A DNA stretch of 16,920 bases from the NCBI GenBank assembly GCA_900548935.1, contig URMR01000024.1:1-16920 (forward strand), in the 5' to 3' direction. The notes below the pieces were generated by a model, which was not told where the DNA came from, made no database searches, and saw nothing but the letters and a program-made list of their open reading frames with translations. This stretch comes from an uncultured Collinsella sp. (GTDB taxonomy: Bacteria; Actinomycetota; Coriobacteriia; Coriobacteriales; Coriobacteriaceae). This document shows, piece by piece, positions 1 through 8,020 of the stretch. The translations under genes were made by a program, and so were the position numbers. The stretch's first letter is position 1; each line of letters begins with the position of its first letter.

Positions 1-1
1 C

Positions 2-535
2 GCTGTCGTCTACATCGACCCCTTCGCCGGAGAGGGATATGACAAACCCGCTGACCTGGTGCTGGTCTCCCACGAGCACAGCGACCACAATCAGGTCAGC
101 CGCGTCCATCTAAAGCCGGACGGCAAGGTGCTGCGCGCCGCAAATTTGATTGATGGCGCAAGCTATGGCGGGTGCCTGGTCAAGGATGTGCTGGTGAAGG
201 CCACCGCTGCCTACAACAAGAACCATCCAAAATCTGAATGCGTCGGATTCCTGATTTCCACCGGCGGCAAAAAGCTCTACTTTGCCTGCGACACCTCCGA
301 GACCGAGGAGATGAAGAAGCTGCGCGCCGAGCAGATCGACTATGCCTTTCTGCCTATCGACGGCATCTACAATATGAACGCCATTGAGGCCGCCCGCTGT
401 GCGGAGATCATCGGTGCAAAATGCAACGTTCCCGTCCACATGAAGCCGGGAGCGCTGTTCTCGCAGGAGATGGCGGAGAGCTTTCATGCGGAGAACCGTC
501 TGATCCTGCGCCCGGGACAGACCATTACCTGGTAA
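2..535 (+). CDS. Metallo-beta-lactamase-fold hydrolase (UlaG-like), 5' end outside window
   Basis: The frame is open from base 2, so the N-terminus lies upstream of the window; the GTG at 59 is internal. The visible protein begins AVVYIDPFAGEG and soon reaches the metal-binding motif SHEHSDHN (HxHxDH). This is followed by an ACDTSE segment that supplies the bridging Asp, and a late PVHMKPG that supplies a further His. This order and spacing is that of small UlaG/YtnP-type metallo-beta-lactamase-fold proteins with a dinuclear zinc or manganese site; the true substrate cannot be read from sequence. No signal peptide is seen in the visible part, so a cytoplasmic enzyme is likely. It ends 14 nt before citC on the same strand and is probably cotranscribed with it. 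A link to citrate metabolism is only suggested by position. Family confident, function unknown. Confidence 0.8.
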   Translation, partial: AVVYIDPFAGEGYDKPADLVLVSHEHSDHNQVSRVHLKPDGKVLRAANLIDGASYGGCLVKDVLVKATAAYNKNHPKSECVGFLISTGGKKLYFACDTSETEEMKKLRAEQIDYAFLPIDGIYNMNAIEAARCAEIIGAKCNVPVHMKPGALFSQEMAESFHAENRLILRPGQTITW

Positions 536-549
536 AGAGAGGACAACCG

Positions 550-1596
550 ATGGAATACAGTCAGTTTTATGAGGAATACGGCCACCCCTTCACCGGCAGA
601 AAGCGCCGGCGGCTGGAGGAGTTTCTGCGCCGGATGAATTTGAGCTACGACGAGGGGGTGCAGTACACCGTCAACCTGGTGACCCAGGATGGGGAGATCG
701 CCGCCACCGGCTCGCTGCAGCACAACGTCATCAAGTGCGTGGCGGTGGATGACCGCTATCAGGGCGAGGGCCTTTCCTCCCGCATCGTCACTCTGCTTTT
801 AAACCGCGCGATGGAGACAGGACAGAGCCACCTCTTTGTCTTTACCAAGCCCCAGAACCGGGCGATGTTCTCCGACCTGGGATTTTATCCGATCCTCCAG
901 ACGGCGGACGTCCTCTTTATGGAGAATGTCCGCGACGGAATCCAGAAGTATGTGCAGGGCCTGGAGCGCCCGCAGCAGAAAGGCGGAGTGATCGGGGCGG
1001 CGGTGATGAACTGCAACCCCTTCACCAACGGCCACCGCTATCTGATCGAGACGGCAGCGAGCCAGTGCGATACCCTGCACCTCTTTGTCCTCTCGGAGGA
1101 CCGCAGCGCCTTCCCGGCGGATGTGCGCTACGAGCTGGTGCGGGAGGGGATTGAGGGCATCCCCAATATCATCCTGCACCACACCTCCGACTACCTCATC
1201 TCCTCGGCGGTTTTTCCCACCTATTTTCTCAAGGAGCAGGCCCGCGCCGAGCAGATCAACTGCGAGCTGGATCTGCGCATCTTCTGCGAATACTTTGCCA
1301 AGGAGCTTGCCATCACCCGGCGCTTTGTCGGCACCGAGCCGTTCTGCCAGGTCACCAGCGCCTACAACCGCGAGATGAAGCGCATCCTGCCGGAATACGG
1401 CATCGAGGTGGTGGAGATTCCCCGCAAGCAGCTGGACGGGCTGGAGATCAGCGCTTCCAGGGTGCGCGCGTGCCTGAAGGCGGGGGACTTTGACGCCATC
1501 GGGCAGATGGTGCCGTCCAGCACCCTGCGCTTTCTGCGCTCCGAGCGGGGGCAGCAAATCGCCGAAAAATTAAGACAGGAAACGGACAACGAATGA
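550..1596 (+). CDS. citC: [Citrate (pro-3S)-lyase] ligase
   Basis: CitC uses acetate and ATP to acetylate the thiol of the phosphoribosyl-dephospho-CoA prosthetic group on the citrate lyase acyl carrier protein, switching the lyase on. The 348-residue protein has the expected two parts. An N-terminal GNAT-like domain runs from about 1 to 135, with the acyl-CoA loop DDRYQGEGLSSR at 68-79. A nucleotidylyltransferase domain follows, with the HIGH-like motif NPFTNGH at 156-162 and the C-terminal ISASRVR motif at 300-306. I chose ATG 550 because GAGAGGA (537-543) sits 6 nt upstream and the family starts there; the frame is open upstream to 421 but that part overlaps the previous gene. Its stop overlaps the citXG start by 4 nt (ATGA), implying coupled translation. 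Length is normal for the family. Confidence 0.93.
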   Translation: MEYSQFYEEYGHPFTGRKRRRLEEFLRRMNLSYDEGVQYTVNLVTQDGEIAATGSLQHNVIKCVAVDDRYQGEGLSSRIVTLLLNRAMETGQSHLFVFTKPQNRAMFSDLGFYPILQTADVLFMENVRDGIQKYVQGLERPQQKGGVIGAAVMNCNPFTNGHRYLIETAASQCDTLHLFVLSEDRSAFPADVRYELVREGIEGIPNIILHHTSDYLISSAVFPTYFLKEQARAEQINCELDLRIFCEYFAKELAITRRFVGTEPFCQVTSAYNREMKRILPEYGIEVVEIPRKQLDGLEISASRVRACLKAGDFDAIGQMVPSSTLRFLRSERGQQIAEKLRQETDNE

Positions 1597-2957
1597 TAGA
1601 GGAACACTTACAGGAAATTTTAAACACCCCGCCGCTTGCGCTCGACGAGATTTTGTTCGCGCGGGAAAGGCGGGCCGACACCCAGCGGCAGCTGCTGGAA
1701 GAGGGTCAGGGGACGCTGATCTGCCTGACCCTCAATATTGCCGGGTCGGTCAAGAGCGCGCCGCTTTTTACAAAGGCTTTCGAGGAGGGCAAGAGCCGCA
1801 TCCTCACCCAGCTGCGCTTTGAGCGGGCGAAAATTGGAAAGTGCATTGAGCGCCACGAGCGGACGGGGGACGAGCTGTACCTGCTGGTCGACCTCGATCT
1901 TGTCACCGCTAAAAGACGGATGGTGGAGATCGAGGAGGGCTTTGCCCTCGGGCGGCTTTTGGATATCGACGTGATGGCAAAAGGGGTGCCCAAAATCTCC
2001 CGCCAGCAGTTGGGGCTGCCGCCGCGCCGCTGCCTTGTCTGCGGGGAGATGGCGGCGGCCTGCGCGCGCAGCCGCCGGCACGACATCAGGGAGATTTTGC
2101 GGCGCACGGTGGAGCTGATCGACGGCTACTTTGTAGGGGAATATGCCGACAGGGTCGCCGGGCATGCCTGCCGGGCGCTGCTGTATGAGGTGCACATCGC
2201 GCCAAAGCCGGGATTGGTGGACCGGGAGAACAGCGGCGCGCACCGGGACATGGACGAGTTTACCTTTTTTGACAGCGCCTGCGCGCTCTACCCCTATTTT
2301 CGGGAGTGCGCGAAAAAGGGGGCGCTGTACCGTGAGGAGCCGGACGTCCTCTTTGCGCTGCTGCGGATGGACGGCAAGCTGGCCGAGCAGCGGATGCTGC
2401 GCGCCACCGGCGGGATCAACACCCACAAGGGAGCGATCTTCTCGATGGGGATTTTCTGTGCGGTGATGGGGAGCATGATGGAGGAAGGCTTTGGGGAATC
2501 CGCCTTTGCGGCCCGCTGCAAAGCCCTCTGCCGCGACCTGCTGCGGGACTTTGAGGGCTTGAAGCAAAAGGAGAATCTTTCCTACGGCGAGCGGCTGTAC
2601 CGCGACTACGGCATCACCGGCATCCGTGGAGAGGCGGCGCAGGGGTTCCCTTCGGTGCTGCAGGTCGGCTTGCCCGCCCTGCGGGAGGGAAGCGAAGCGG
2701 GCAAAAGCCTCAACGACGCTGCGTTGCTCGCTCTGCTGCGGCTGATCCAGGCGGTGCAGGACACCAATATCCTCACCCGCTCCGACCCCCAAACGCTGCA
2801 ATGGGCGCAGCAGCAGGCGGGGAAGGCACTGGAACAGGGCGCCGGCCCCGAGCAGATGCGGGAGCTGGACCGCGCCTTTACCGCGTGCAACCTAAGCCCC
2901 GGCGGCTGCGCCGACCTGCTGGCGCTGAGCTTGTTTTTGTTTTTTATGGGCCGATAA
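1593..2957 (+). CDS. citXG: CitX-CitG fusion: apo-citrate lyase phosphoribosyl-dephospho-CoA transferase / triphosphoribosyl-dephospho-CoA synthase
   Basis: One 454-residue protein joins two steps of citrate lyase maturation. Residues about 1-180 are CitX, which loads the prosthetic group onto the acyl carrier subunit: LTLNIAGSVKSAPLF at 45-59 and RRCLVCGE at 145-152 are characteristic. Residues about 185-454 are CitG, which condenses ATP and dephospho-CoA: EVHIAPKPGLVDRENSGAH begins at 199, ATGGINTHKGAIFSMG begins at 271, and GIRGEAAQGFPSV lies further on. Such fusions (CitXG) are known in Firmicutes and some Proteobacteria. The start ATG overlaps the citC stop as ATGA, so translation is probably coupled. 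Both halves keep their hallmark motifs, so the protein looks functional. The citDEF lyase genes are not visible here and may lie upstream of the window or elsewhere in the genome. Confidence 0.93.
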   Translation: MIEEHLQEILNTPPLALDEILFARERRADTQRQLLEEGQGTLICLTLNIAGSVKSAPLFTKAFEEGKSRILTQLRFERAKIGKCIERHERTGDELYLLVDLDLVTAKRRMVEIEEGFALGRLLDIDVMAKGVPKISRQQLGLPPRRCLVCGEMAAACARSRRHDIREILRRTVELIDGYFVGEYADRVAGHACRALLYEVHIAPKPGLVDRENSGAHRDMDEFTFFDSACALYPYFRECAKKGALYREEPDVLFALLRMDGKLAEQRMLRATGGINTHKGAIFSMGIFCAVMGSMMEEGFGESAFAARCKALCRDLLRDFEGLKQKENLSYGERLYRDYGITGIRGEAAQGFPSVLQVGLPALREGSEAGKSLNDAALLALLRLIQAVQDTNILTRSDPQTLQWAQQQAGKALEQGAGPEQMRELDRAFTACNLSPGGCADLLALSLFLFFMGR

Positions 2958-3030
2958 GCGGATGGTTTTGCCCCGCTTGAACGGCTGACTGTGGAAAATA
3001 CACCCGTAACTGAAAAGGGAGGAATAAAAG

Positions 3031-3582
3031 ATGAACCGCTTACAGCAATTTGTGGAGCTGCTGACCGGCAGCTTTGATAACAGGGAGCAGTACGAGCAGA
3101 TGCAAAAGGAGGGCAACCAAACCTTTCCGCTGGCGCGCCACGTCAACACCGCCTGCAACGATAAAATTACCGGCTTGCCGCAGGACTTTGACGGAGTGTT
3201 TGTGCTGGAGGAGAGCTACTACACCGTTGGGGAAAGAACCAACGCCTCCCCGCACCTGTTTTTGTTTACCATGGAGGGGGAAGCGGTCAAGCTCACCTCC
3301 TACGAGATGCCGGAAGGCTACGACAAGGACAGCTTCACCTATCAGCAGCTGAAGCCGGTTGCCTTTGACGCCTTGAAGCCTTCGGCAAAATTCACCCCGG
3401 CCCTCTACCACGAGCGTGACGGCGTCTGGGAGGGCGGCAGCGAGAGCATGTTCTCGCCGGTACTCAAGTTTACGCTGTTCGAGCGCTTTTCCAGTGAGCA
3501 GCTGGAAGTTTCCGAGTCGATGGAGGTAAACGGCAAGCGCACCTTCGGCTACGATGTGCCGATTCTGTACCGGCGGGTGTGA
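3031..3582 (+). CDS. CpcT/CpeT-like protein of unknown function
   Basis: A 183-residue soluble protein with no signal peptide or membrane segment. It starts at ATG 3031 with a strong GGGAGG site 8-13 nt upstream. The pattern (an N-terminal ELLTGSFDNREQ segment, a central FVLEESYYTV, a FLFTMEGEAVKLTSYEMPEGY stretch read in parts, and a C-terminal SMEVNGKRTFGYDVPI) resembles the CpcT/CpeT fold. In cyanobacteria that fold attaches bilins to phycobiliproteins. Non-photosynthetic gut and soil bacteria carry distant relatives whose role is unknown, so no lyase activity should be assumed. It follows citXG after 73 nt and precedes the phosphorylase-like gene by 27 nt on the same strand. The family call is from pattern memory and is tentative; that it is a real conserved gene is much more certain. 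Confidence 0.6.
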   Translation: MNRLQQFVELLTGSFDNREQYEQMQKEGNQTFPLARHVNTACNDKITGLPQDFDGVFVLEESYYTVGERTNASPHLFLFTMEGEAVKLTSYEMPEGYDKDSFTYQQLKPVAFDALKPSAKFTPALYHERDGVWEGGSESMFSPVLKFTLFERFSSEQLEVSESMEVNGKRTFGYDVPILYRRV

Positions 3583-3609
3583 GCCTGTTTGAAGCGAGGA
3601 GGAAAAGGA

Positions 3610-4359
3610 ATGTGGAAATTTGAGGATGACCGGACGGCCACGGTGCTGACCGCCAGGGAACACGTCGCCTGCGGCCACAATGGTCCGGTAGTATCTTTGC
3701 CCGAAACCGCCATCCTGTTTTATATGCACAGCGGGCCGCAGTATCTGCAGGAGCACTACCCCTGCACGCTGCTGACCGAAAAGCTGCCCCGCTTTTTGCA
3801 GGGCGGGTCGGTCTGGAAGCTGGACGAAAAAATCTGCTTTCTGGACGGCGGACGCGGCGCGCCGCAGGCGGTGGACACTATCGAGACGCTCGCTGTCCTC
3901 GGGGTCAAGCGGGTGGTCACCGTCGGGATGTGCGGCGGATTCTCCGAGCAGGTAGCGGTCGGGGACATCCTGGTGCCGGACAAGGCCTTTGTCGAGGAGG
4001 GCACATCGCTGCACTATTACGAACAGATCGATTTTGCCCGTCCGGATGAGCAGCTGTTCGAGCAGCTGCAAAATATCCCCGAAGCGAAGGTGCTGCCCAT
4101 CGTCACGACCGACGCGGTCTACCGCCAGACCTTCTACAAGGAACAGCTCTGGCGGGAAAAGGGCGCCGTGGCGGTGGACATGGAGACCTCCGCTCTGTGG
4201 AGCGTCGGGAAGTTCCTGGGTCTGCAGGTGGCCTCGGTGCTGATGATTTCCGACCGGCATCCTTTGCGGGAGGGCGATCCAACATGGGAATGGAAGATGA
4301 CCATGGAGATGCGCTGGCGATTGTTTAAGCGGGTGATGGAGATTGTTTTCTCCGCATAA
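3610..4359 (+). CDS. Nucleoside phosphorylase (PNP/UDP family)
   Basis: A 249-residue cytoplasmic protein of the purine/uridine phosphorylase superfamily, which splits nucleosides with phosphate or hydrolyses related N-glycosides. The phosphate-loop region TVGMCGG ends at residue 110, followed by VGDILVPDKAF. Later, VDMETSALWSVG (189-200) carries the ribose-binding Met-Glu pair, and ISDRH (213-217) supplies the base-side Asp. I chose ATG 3610 because AGGAGG at 3597-3602 lies 7 nt upstream; the in-frame TTG at 3589 would place that site inside the gene. Substrate (uridine, purine nucleoside, methylthioadenosine or other) cannot be set from these motifs. The gene ends just before a strong bidirectional terminator and is the last gene of the plus-strand cluster. 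Confidence 0.82.
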   Translation: MWKFEDDRTATVLTAREHVACGHNGPVVSLPETAILFYMHSGPQYLQEHYPCTLLTEKLPRFLQGGSVWKLDEKICFLDGGRGAPQAVDTIETLAVLGVKRVVTVGMCGGFSEQVAVGDILVPDKAFVEEGTSLHYYEQIDFARPDEQLFEQLQNIPEAKVLPIVTTDAVYRQTFYKEQLWREKGAVAVDMETSALWSVGKFLGLQVASVLMISDRHPLREGDPTWEWKMTMEMRWRLFKRVMEIVFSA

Positions 4360-4360
4360 A

Positions 4361-4407
4361 TAAAAAAACGAAGGCATCCACTTTGAAGTGGTGCCTTCGT
4401 TTTTTTA
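4361..4407. terminator. Bidirectional intrinsic terminator between convergent genes
   Basis: A stem of CGAAGGCA(T)CCACTT against AAGTGGTGCCTTCG (4369-4399), with one bulged T and a 2-nt TG between the arms that opens to a small loop. It is flanked by seven A on the left and seven T on the right. It therefore ends transcripts arriving from the phosphorylase-like gene on the plus strand and from the small membrane protein gene on the minus strand. The minus-strand stop codon (4405-4407) overlaps its T tract. Confidence 0.92.
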
Positions 4408-4722
4408 CGGATTGGCTTTGGGCGGCGCAGGGGAAACTTCATACCCTATTCTGGTAAGCGCCTCCTTGTCGTCGAGGGAAATTTTTTCCATCCCGTAGTG
4501 CTCGGCGAAGCGGTCAAGATCGAGGTCGGCAAATTCCCCGGTGCCAAATTCATCGAATTGTTTCTGGTTTACCTGGACAACGTAGCCGTCCCCGACCAGC
4601 GTGTAGTGCGCGGAGTCCCCGGCGTCTGTCTGCCAGAACAGCAGGGCTCCGGCCAGCAGGCAAAGCAGCAGGACAAGGCCGAGCAGCGCCTTGCCGCGGG
4701 CGGAGGAGAGGATGCGGATCAT
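4405..4722 (-). CDS. Small membrane-anchored protein of unknown function
   Basis: A 105-residue protein starting MIRILSSARG, with one hydrophobic segment (about residues 12-29, ALLGLVLLLCLLAGALLF) after a positively charged N-terminus. It is probably an uncleaved anchor that places the remaining 75 residues outside the cell. The outer part is acidic with no recognisable motif, and there is no lipobox Cys suited to lipidation. The start at 4722 is supported by AAGAAGG 9 nt upstream; the open frame continues to 4794 but that would include the promoter region. It has its own near-consensus promoter (4785-4813) and lies between two terminators, so it is a single-gene unit. I do not recognise the family. 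Confidence 0.7.
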   Translation of the reverse strand: MIRILSSARGKALLGLVLLLCLLAGALLFWQTDAGDSAHYTLVGDGYVVQVNQKQFDEFGTGEFADLDLDRFAEHYGMEKISLDDKEALTRIGYEVSPAPPKANP

Positions 4723-4784
4723 GGTGGAAGACCTTCTTTCTGTTGAGATGGAGCGTGTTTTGCTCTTTCTTCGTTCTATTCTAA

Positions 4785-4813
4785 AGTGTAACATTATTTG
4801 CGACCGATGTCAA
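4785..4813 (-). promoter_or_regulatory. Near-consensus sigma-70 promoter for the small membrane protein gene
   Basis: On the minus strand a perfect -35 TTGACA (4808-4813) is followed after exactly 17 bp by the -10 hexamer TACACT (4785-4790). The start site would be near 4778, giving a leader of about 56 nt before ATG 4722. The surrounding 110 bases are clearly AT-richer than the genes. Confidence 0.72.
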
Positions 4814-4897
4814 TTGAGAAGGAAGGAAATAACTTACAAATATCATGTAATAAATTTGTGGAAGTTGATAGAAAATAAATCTGCTCCATTCGCCGCG

Positions 4898-4938
4898 AAA
4901 AAAAGAGCGAACTGACGATCATCAGTTCGCTCTTTTTG
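4898..4938. terminator. Bidirectional intrinsic terminator
   Basis: A perfect 11-bp stem, GAGCGAACTGA (4905-4915) with TCAGTTCGCTC (4922-4932), and a 6-nt loop. Seven A precede the left arm (4898-4904) and five T follow the right arm. On the minus strand it gives a seven-U tract and ends the transcript of the double-cubane gene before the small membrane protein promoter. It can work in either direction. Confidence 0.9.
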
Positions 4939-4957
4939 CTGGGGAGGAAACACAAGT

Positions 4958-4994
4958 CTGCTGCCCGTCTCTGCTCAAAGACAGCGGGCGGCAG
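4958..4994 (-). other. GC-rich hairpin in the 3' untranslated region of the double-cubane gene
   Basis: CTGCTGCCCG (4958-4967) pairs with CGGGCGGCAG (4985-4994) over 10 bp with one G-U pair and a 17-nt loop. It lies 18 nt after the stop of the 5013-6170 gene and ahead of the stronger terminator at 4898-4938. No T tract follows on the minus strand, so it is more likely an mRNA-stabilising structure or weak first terminator than a main terminator. Confidence 0.5.
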
Positions 4995-5012
4995 TGAGAT
5001 TTTCAGTTTGGA

Positions 5013-6170
5013 TTACAGCATCTCGATGAAGGCGGCGCAGCGGGTGTTGAGCTGGCCGATGTCGGAGGAGGAGTAATCGGTCTCGACGCACATATACGGG
5101 ATGCCGCGCTCGGTGACAAAGCGCTTGATGTAGTAGGACTCGACGTTGTAGGTGTGGCAGGCCTGCAGGACCACCTCGACGACCGCGTCGATCTTGTACT
5201 CGTCAAGCAGACGGCCCATCAGCTTGAAGCGGTTCTCGTCCGGGGTCATGCAGGAGCAGCCGATGTTGAGGTAGCGGTCGGCGATTGCCTGGTAGATGTC
5301 GTCGGTGTCCTCGTTGATCAGCTCGTCGACCGATTTGGCTCCGCTGCAGTTTTCGTAGCAGACAACGTTGCCGCCGTTGGCCTCGATGCTCTTGACCACC
5401 TTCATCGCGTTGCCGCCGATGGGGCAGCCGGTGACCAGGATGCGCGGGCGCTTTTCGACGGGGCGGCTGCCCTGCTCGTACTCGCTCTTGATGCGCTCGG
5501 TCAGGGCGTTGACCTCGTCGATGGCCTGGCGGCGGTTAAACTTAAAGTTGGAGCCGTACAGCACTGCGTACAGGTTGGAGCCTGCCATCGGCGGCGGGTC
5601 CAGCTTCATCAGCTCATAGAAGTGGCGCAGGGCCAGGCGGTTCTGGTTGGAAAGGTGCACCTGCTCGCGCAGCTTTTCCTCGGTGATCTCGACGCCGAAT
5701 TTTTCCTCCAGCTTGTTTTTGAGGGCGACGACCTCCTCTCGCCAGAGCTTGCGGCCCATGGGGGACTGGCGGTTTGGCAGCTCCATGATGTAGGTATCCT
5801 TGATCTCGCCGAGCATCTCATACATCTTCTTCTTGCCGTCGCAGGTGGTCTCGCCGATGATCATGTCGCTAAAGTACGTAAACGGGCACTTTTGCGAGTA
5901 GGCAAAACCGTACGTCGACTTGATGAGCGGGCAGAGGTTTGCCGGCAGCACCTTCTCGGCCTCGGGAATCACCTCGTCGGACGTGCCGCACAGCGCCACG
6001 CTCGCAGCCCCAGCGGCATCGATAATCTCGAGCGGCGTATAGCTACACAAAAAGCCGACCAGGCGATTACCCGCCTGTTTATAATCCTTGACGCGAATAA
6101 ACGCCGCCTTGCGCTGCTCGTTGAACTCCTCAAACGTGGACGGCAACGGCTGCTCTTCGATATCGGCCAT
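5013..6170 (-). CDS. Double-cubane cluster protein, 2-hydroxyacyl-CoA dehydratase D (HgdB/YjiM) family; composition switches inside the gene
   Basis: A 385-residue cytoplasmic iron-sulfur protein. Members of this family without a partner subunit (E. coli YjiM type) hold a [4Fe4S]-[4Fe4S] double cubane and, charged by an ATP-driven activator, carry out low-potential two-electron reductions of small molecules; the natural substrate is unknown. Seen here: C42, C61, C80, C95 and C110 with the family motif GETTCDGKKKMYE (106-118), then TGCP (C249), CYENCSG (C271, C275), GCSC (C305, C307) and QACHT (C338). ATG 6170 is preceded by GAGAGGGG 7 nt upstream. Start and flank follow the peptide importer operon by 76 nt. 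No activator ATPase (YjiL-like) is present. Thr codons are ACG 5 of 5 up to residue 98 and ACC 12 of 12 from residue 108, so this intact frame may be a hybrid of two orthologues. Confidence 0.88.
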   Translation of the reverse strand: MADIEEQPLPSTFEEFNEQRKAAFIRVKDYKQAGNRLVGFLCSYTPLEIIDAAGAASVALCGTSDEVIPEAEKVLPANLCPLIKSTYGFAYSQKCPFTYFSDMIIGETTCDGKKKMYEMLGEIKDTYIMELPNRQSPMGRKLWREEVVALKNKLEEKFGVEITEEKLREQVHLSNQNRLALRHFYELMKLDPPPMAGSNLYAVLYGSNFKFNRRQAIDEVNALTERIKSEYEQGSRPVEKRPRILVTGCPIGGNAMKVVKSIEANGGNVVCYENCSGAKSVDELINEDTDDIYQAIADRYLNIGCSCMTPDENRFKLMGRLLDEYKIDAVVEVVLQACHTYNVESYYIKRFVTERGIPYMCVETDYSSSDIGQLNTRCAAFIEML

Positions 6171-6246
6171 AGTAGTTCCCCTCTCTTGCACCGAAATACC
6201 GACAATTAAACAACGAACCCACGCCATACTCAAAAGGAAGCATCCT

Positions 6247-7021
6247 CTAGGGAATGGCGTCGATAAGCTCCTGCGTATACGGATCGCTCGGGTGCGCGAT
6301 CACGTCCTCGGCCGCGCCTTCCTCGACAAGACGACCGTGGTAGAGCACGCCAATCCGGTCGGACATATGCCGAACCACACGCATATCATGCGTGATAAAC
6401 AGCAGCGCTACACCCGTCGTGCGCTGCAGGTCGCGAAGCAAGTTGAGCACTTGGGCCTGAACGGACACGTCAAGCGCCGAGACCGGTTCGTCGCATACCA
6501 CAAGACGCGGCTCGCAAATAAGCGCCCGTGCCAGATTGAGTCGCTGACGCTGTCCCCCCGAAAGGTCATGCGGATAGCGGTCATAATGCTCTGCCAGAAG
6601 ACCGACCGAGGTCAGGGCCGAGAGCGCGCGCCCATGGCGCTCATCCGCATCGCGCACGCCGGCGATAATCAGCGGCTCCTCCAAAATGCGACCGACACGG
6701 TTGCGCGTGTCAAAAGCCGTAGAGCTATCCTGGAATACCAGCTGGATCTCGCGGCGAAACGGCTTGCGTTCGCGCTCCGACATCGTGGCGAGGTCGTGCC
6801 CGCGATAGACAATCGAGCCGGAATCCGCGCGCTCGAGACCACAGATCAGGCGTCCAGTCGTCGACTTGCCCGATCCGGATTCGCCAACCAGGCCATAGAC
6901 CTCGCCCGGCGCGATCTCAAACGACAGATCGTCCACGGCGGTAAAGGCTTGACGCTTAAAACCTGAGCCCGGCATGGGATAGGCTTTAGTCAGATGTGAG
7001 ACCCTAAGCAGGGCTTCGCTA

Positions 7022-7032
<11 letters not shown>
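6247..7032 (-). CDS. Peptide/nickel-type ABC transporter ATPase, DppF/OppF-like
   Basis: A 261-residue ATPase that powers the importer encoded just upstream. Walker A GESGSGKS (50-57), the Q-loop around Q101, signature LSGGQRQR (157-164), Walker B RLVVCDEP (176-183) and the switch His in FITHDM are all present. I chose ATG 7032 because GGGGAG lies about 5 nt upstream; it overlaps the end of the preceding ATPase gene by 11 nt, indicating coupled translation. The protein stops at HPSDPYTQELIDAIP, so it lacks most of the C-terminal oligopeptide-transport extension found in many DppF/OppF proteins. That is common in shorter NikE-like members. Thr codons here are mostly ACG, as in the first 98 codons of the downstream double-cubane gene. 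Confidence 0.92.
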
Positions 7033-8017
<985 letters not shown>

Positions 8018-8020
8018 GGG

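Noticed and set aside
1620..2801. 393-codon open frame on the minus strand
   Set aside because: Antisense shadow of citXG; the plus-strand product has complete family motifs.
2958..3030. Possible promoter before the CpeT-like gene (TTGAAC near 2978)
   Set aside because: No acceptable -10 at the right distance; read-through from citXG is equally likely.
3040..4377. 445-codon open frame on the minus strand
   Set aside because: Antisense to the CpeT-like and phosphorylase-like genes and across their spacer; rich in His, Gln and Arg with no recognisable domain.
4691..4915. 74-codon plus-strand frame in the AT-rich spacer
   Set aside because: It crosses the minus-strand promoter and a terminator and has no ribosome site or family resemblance.
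5154..6209. 351-codon open frame on the plus strand
   Set aside because: Antisense to the double-cubane protein gene, with low-complexity Val/Leu/Ala product and no ribosome site. It also runs unchanged through the composition junction, as any shadow of an intact frame would.
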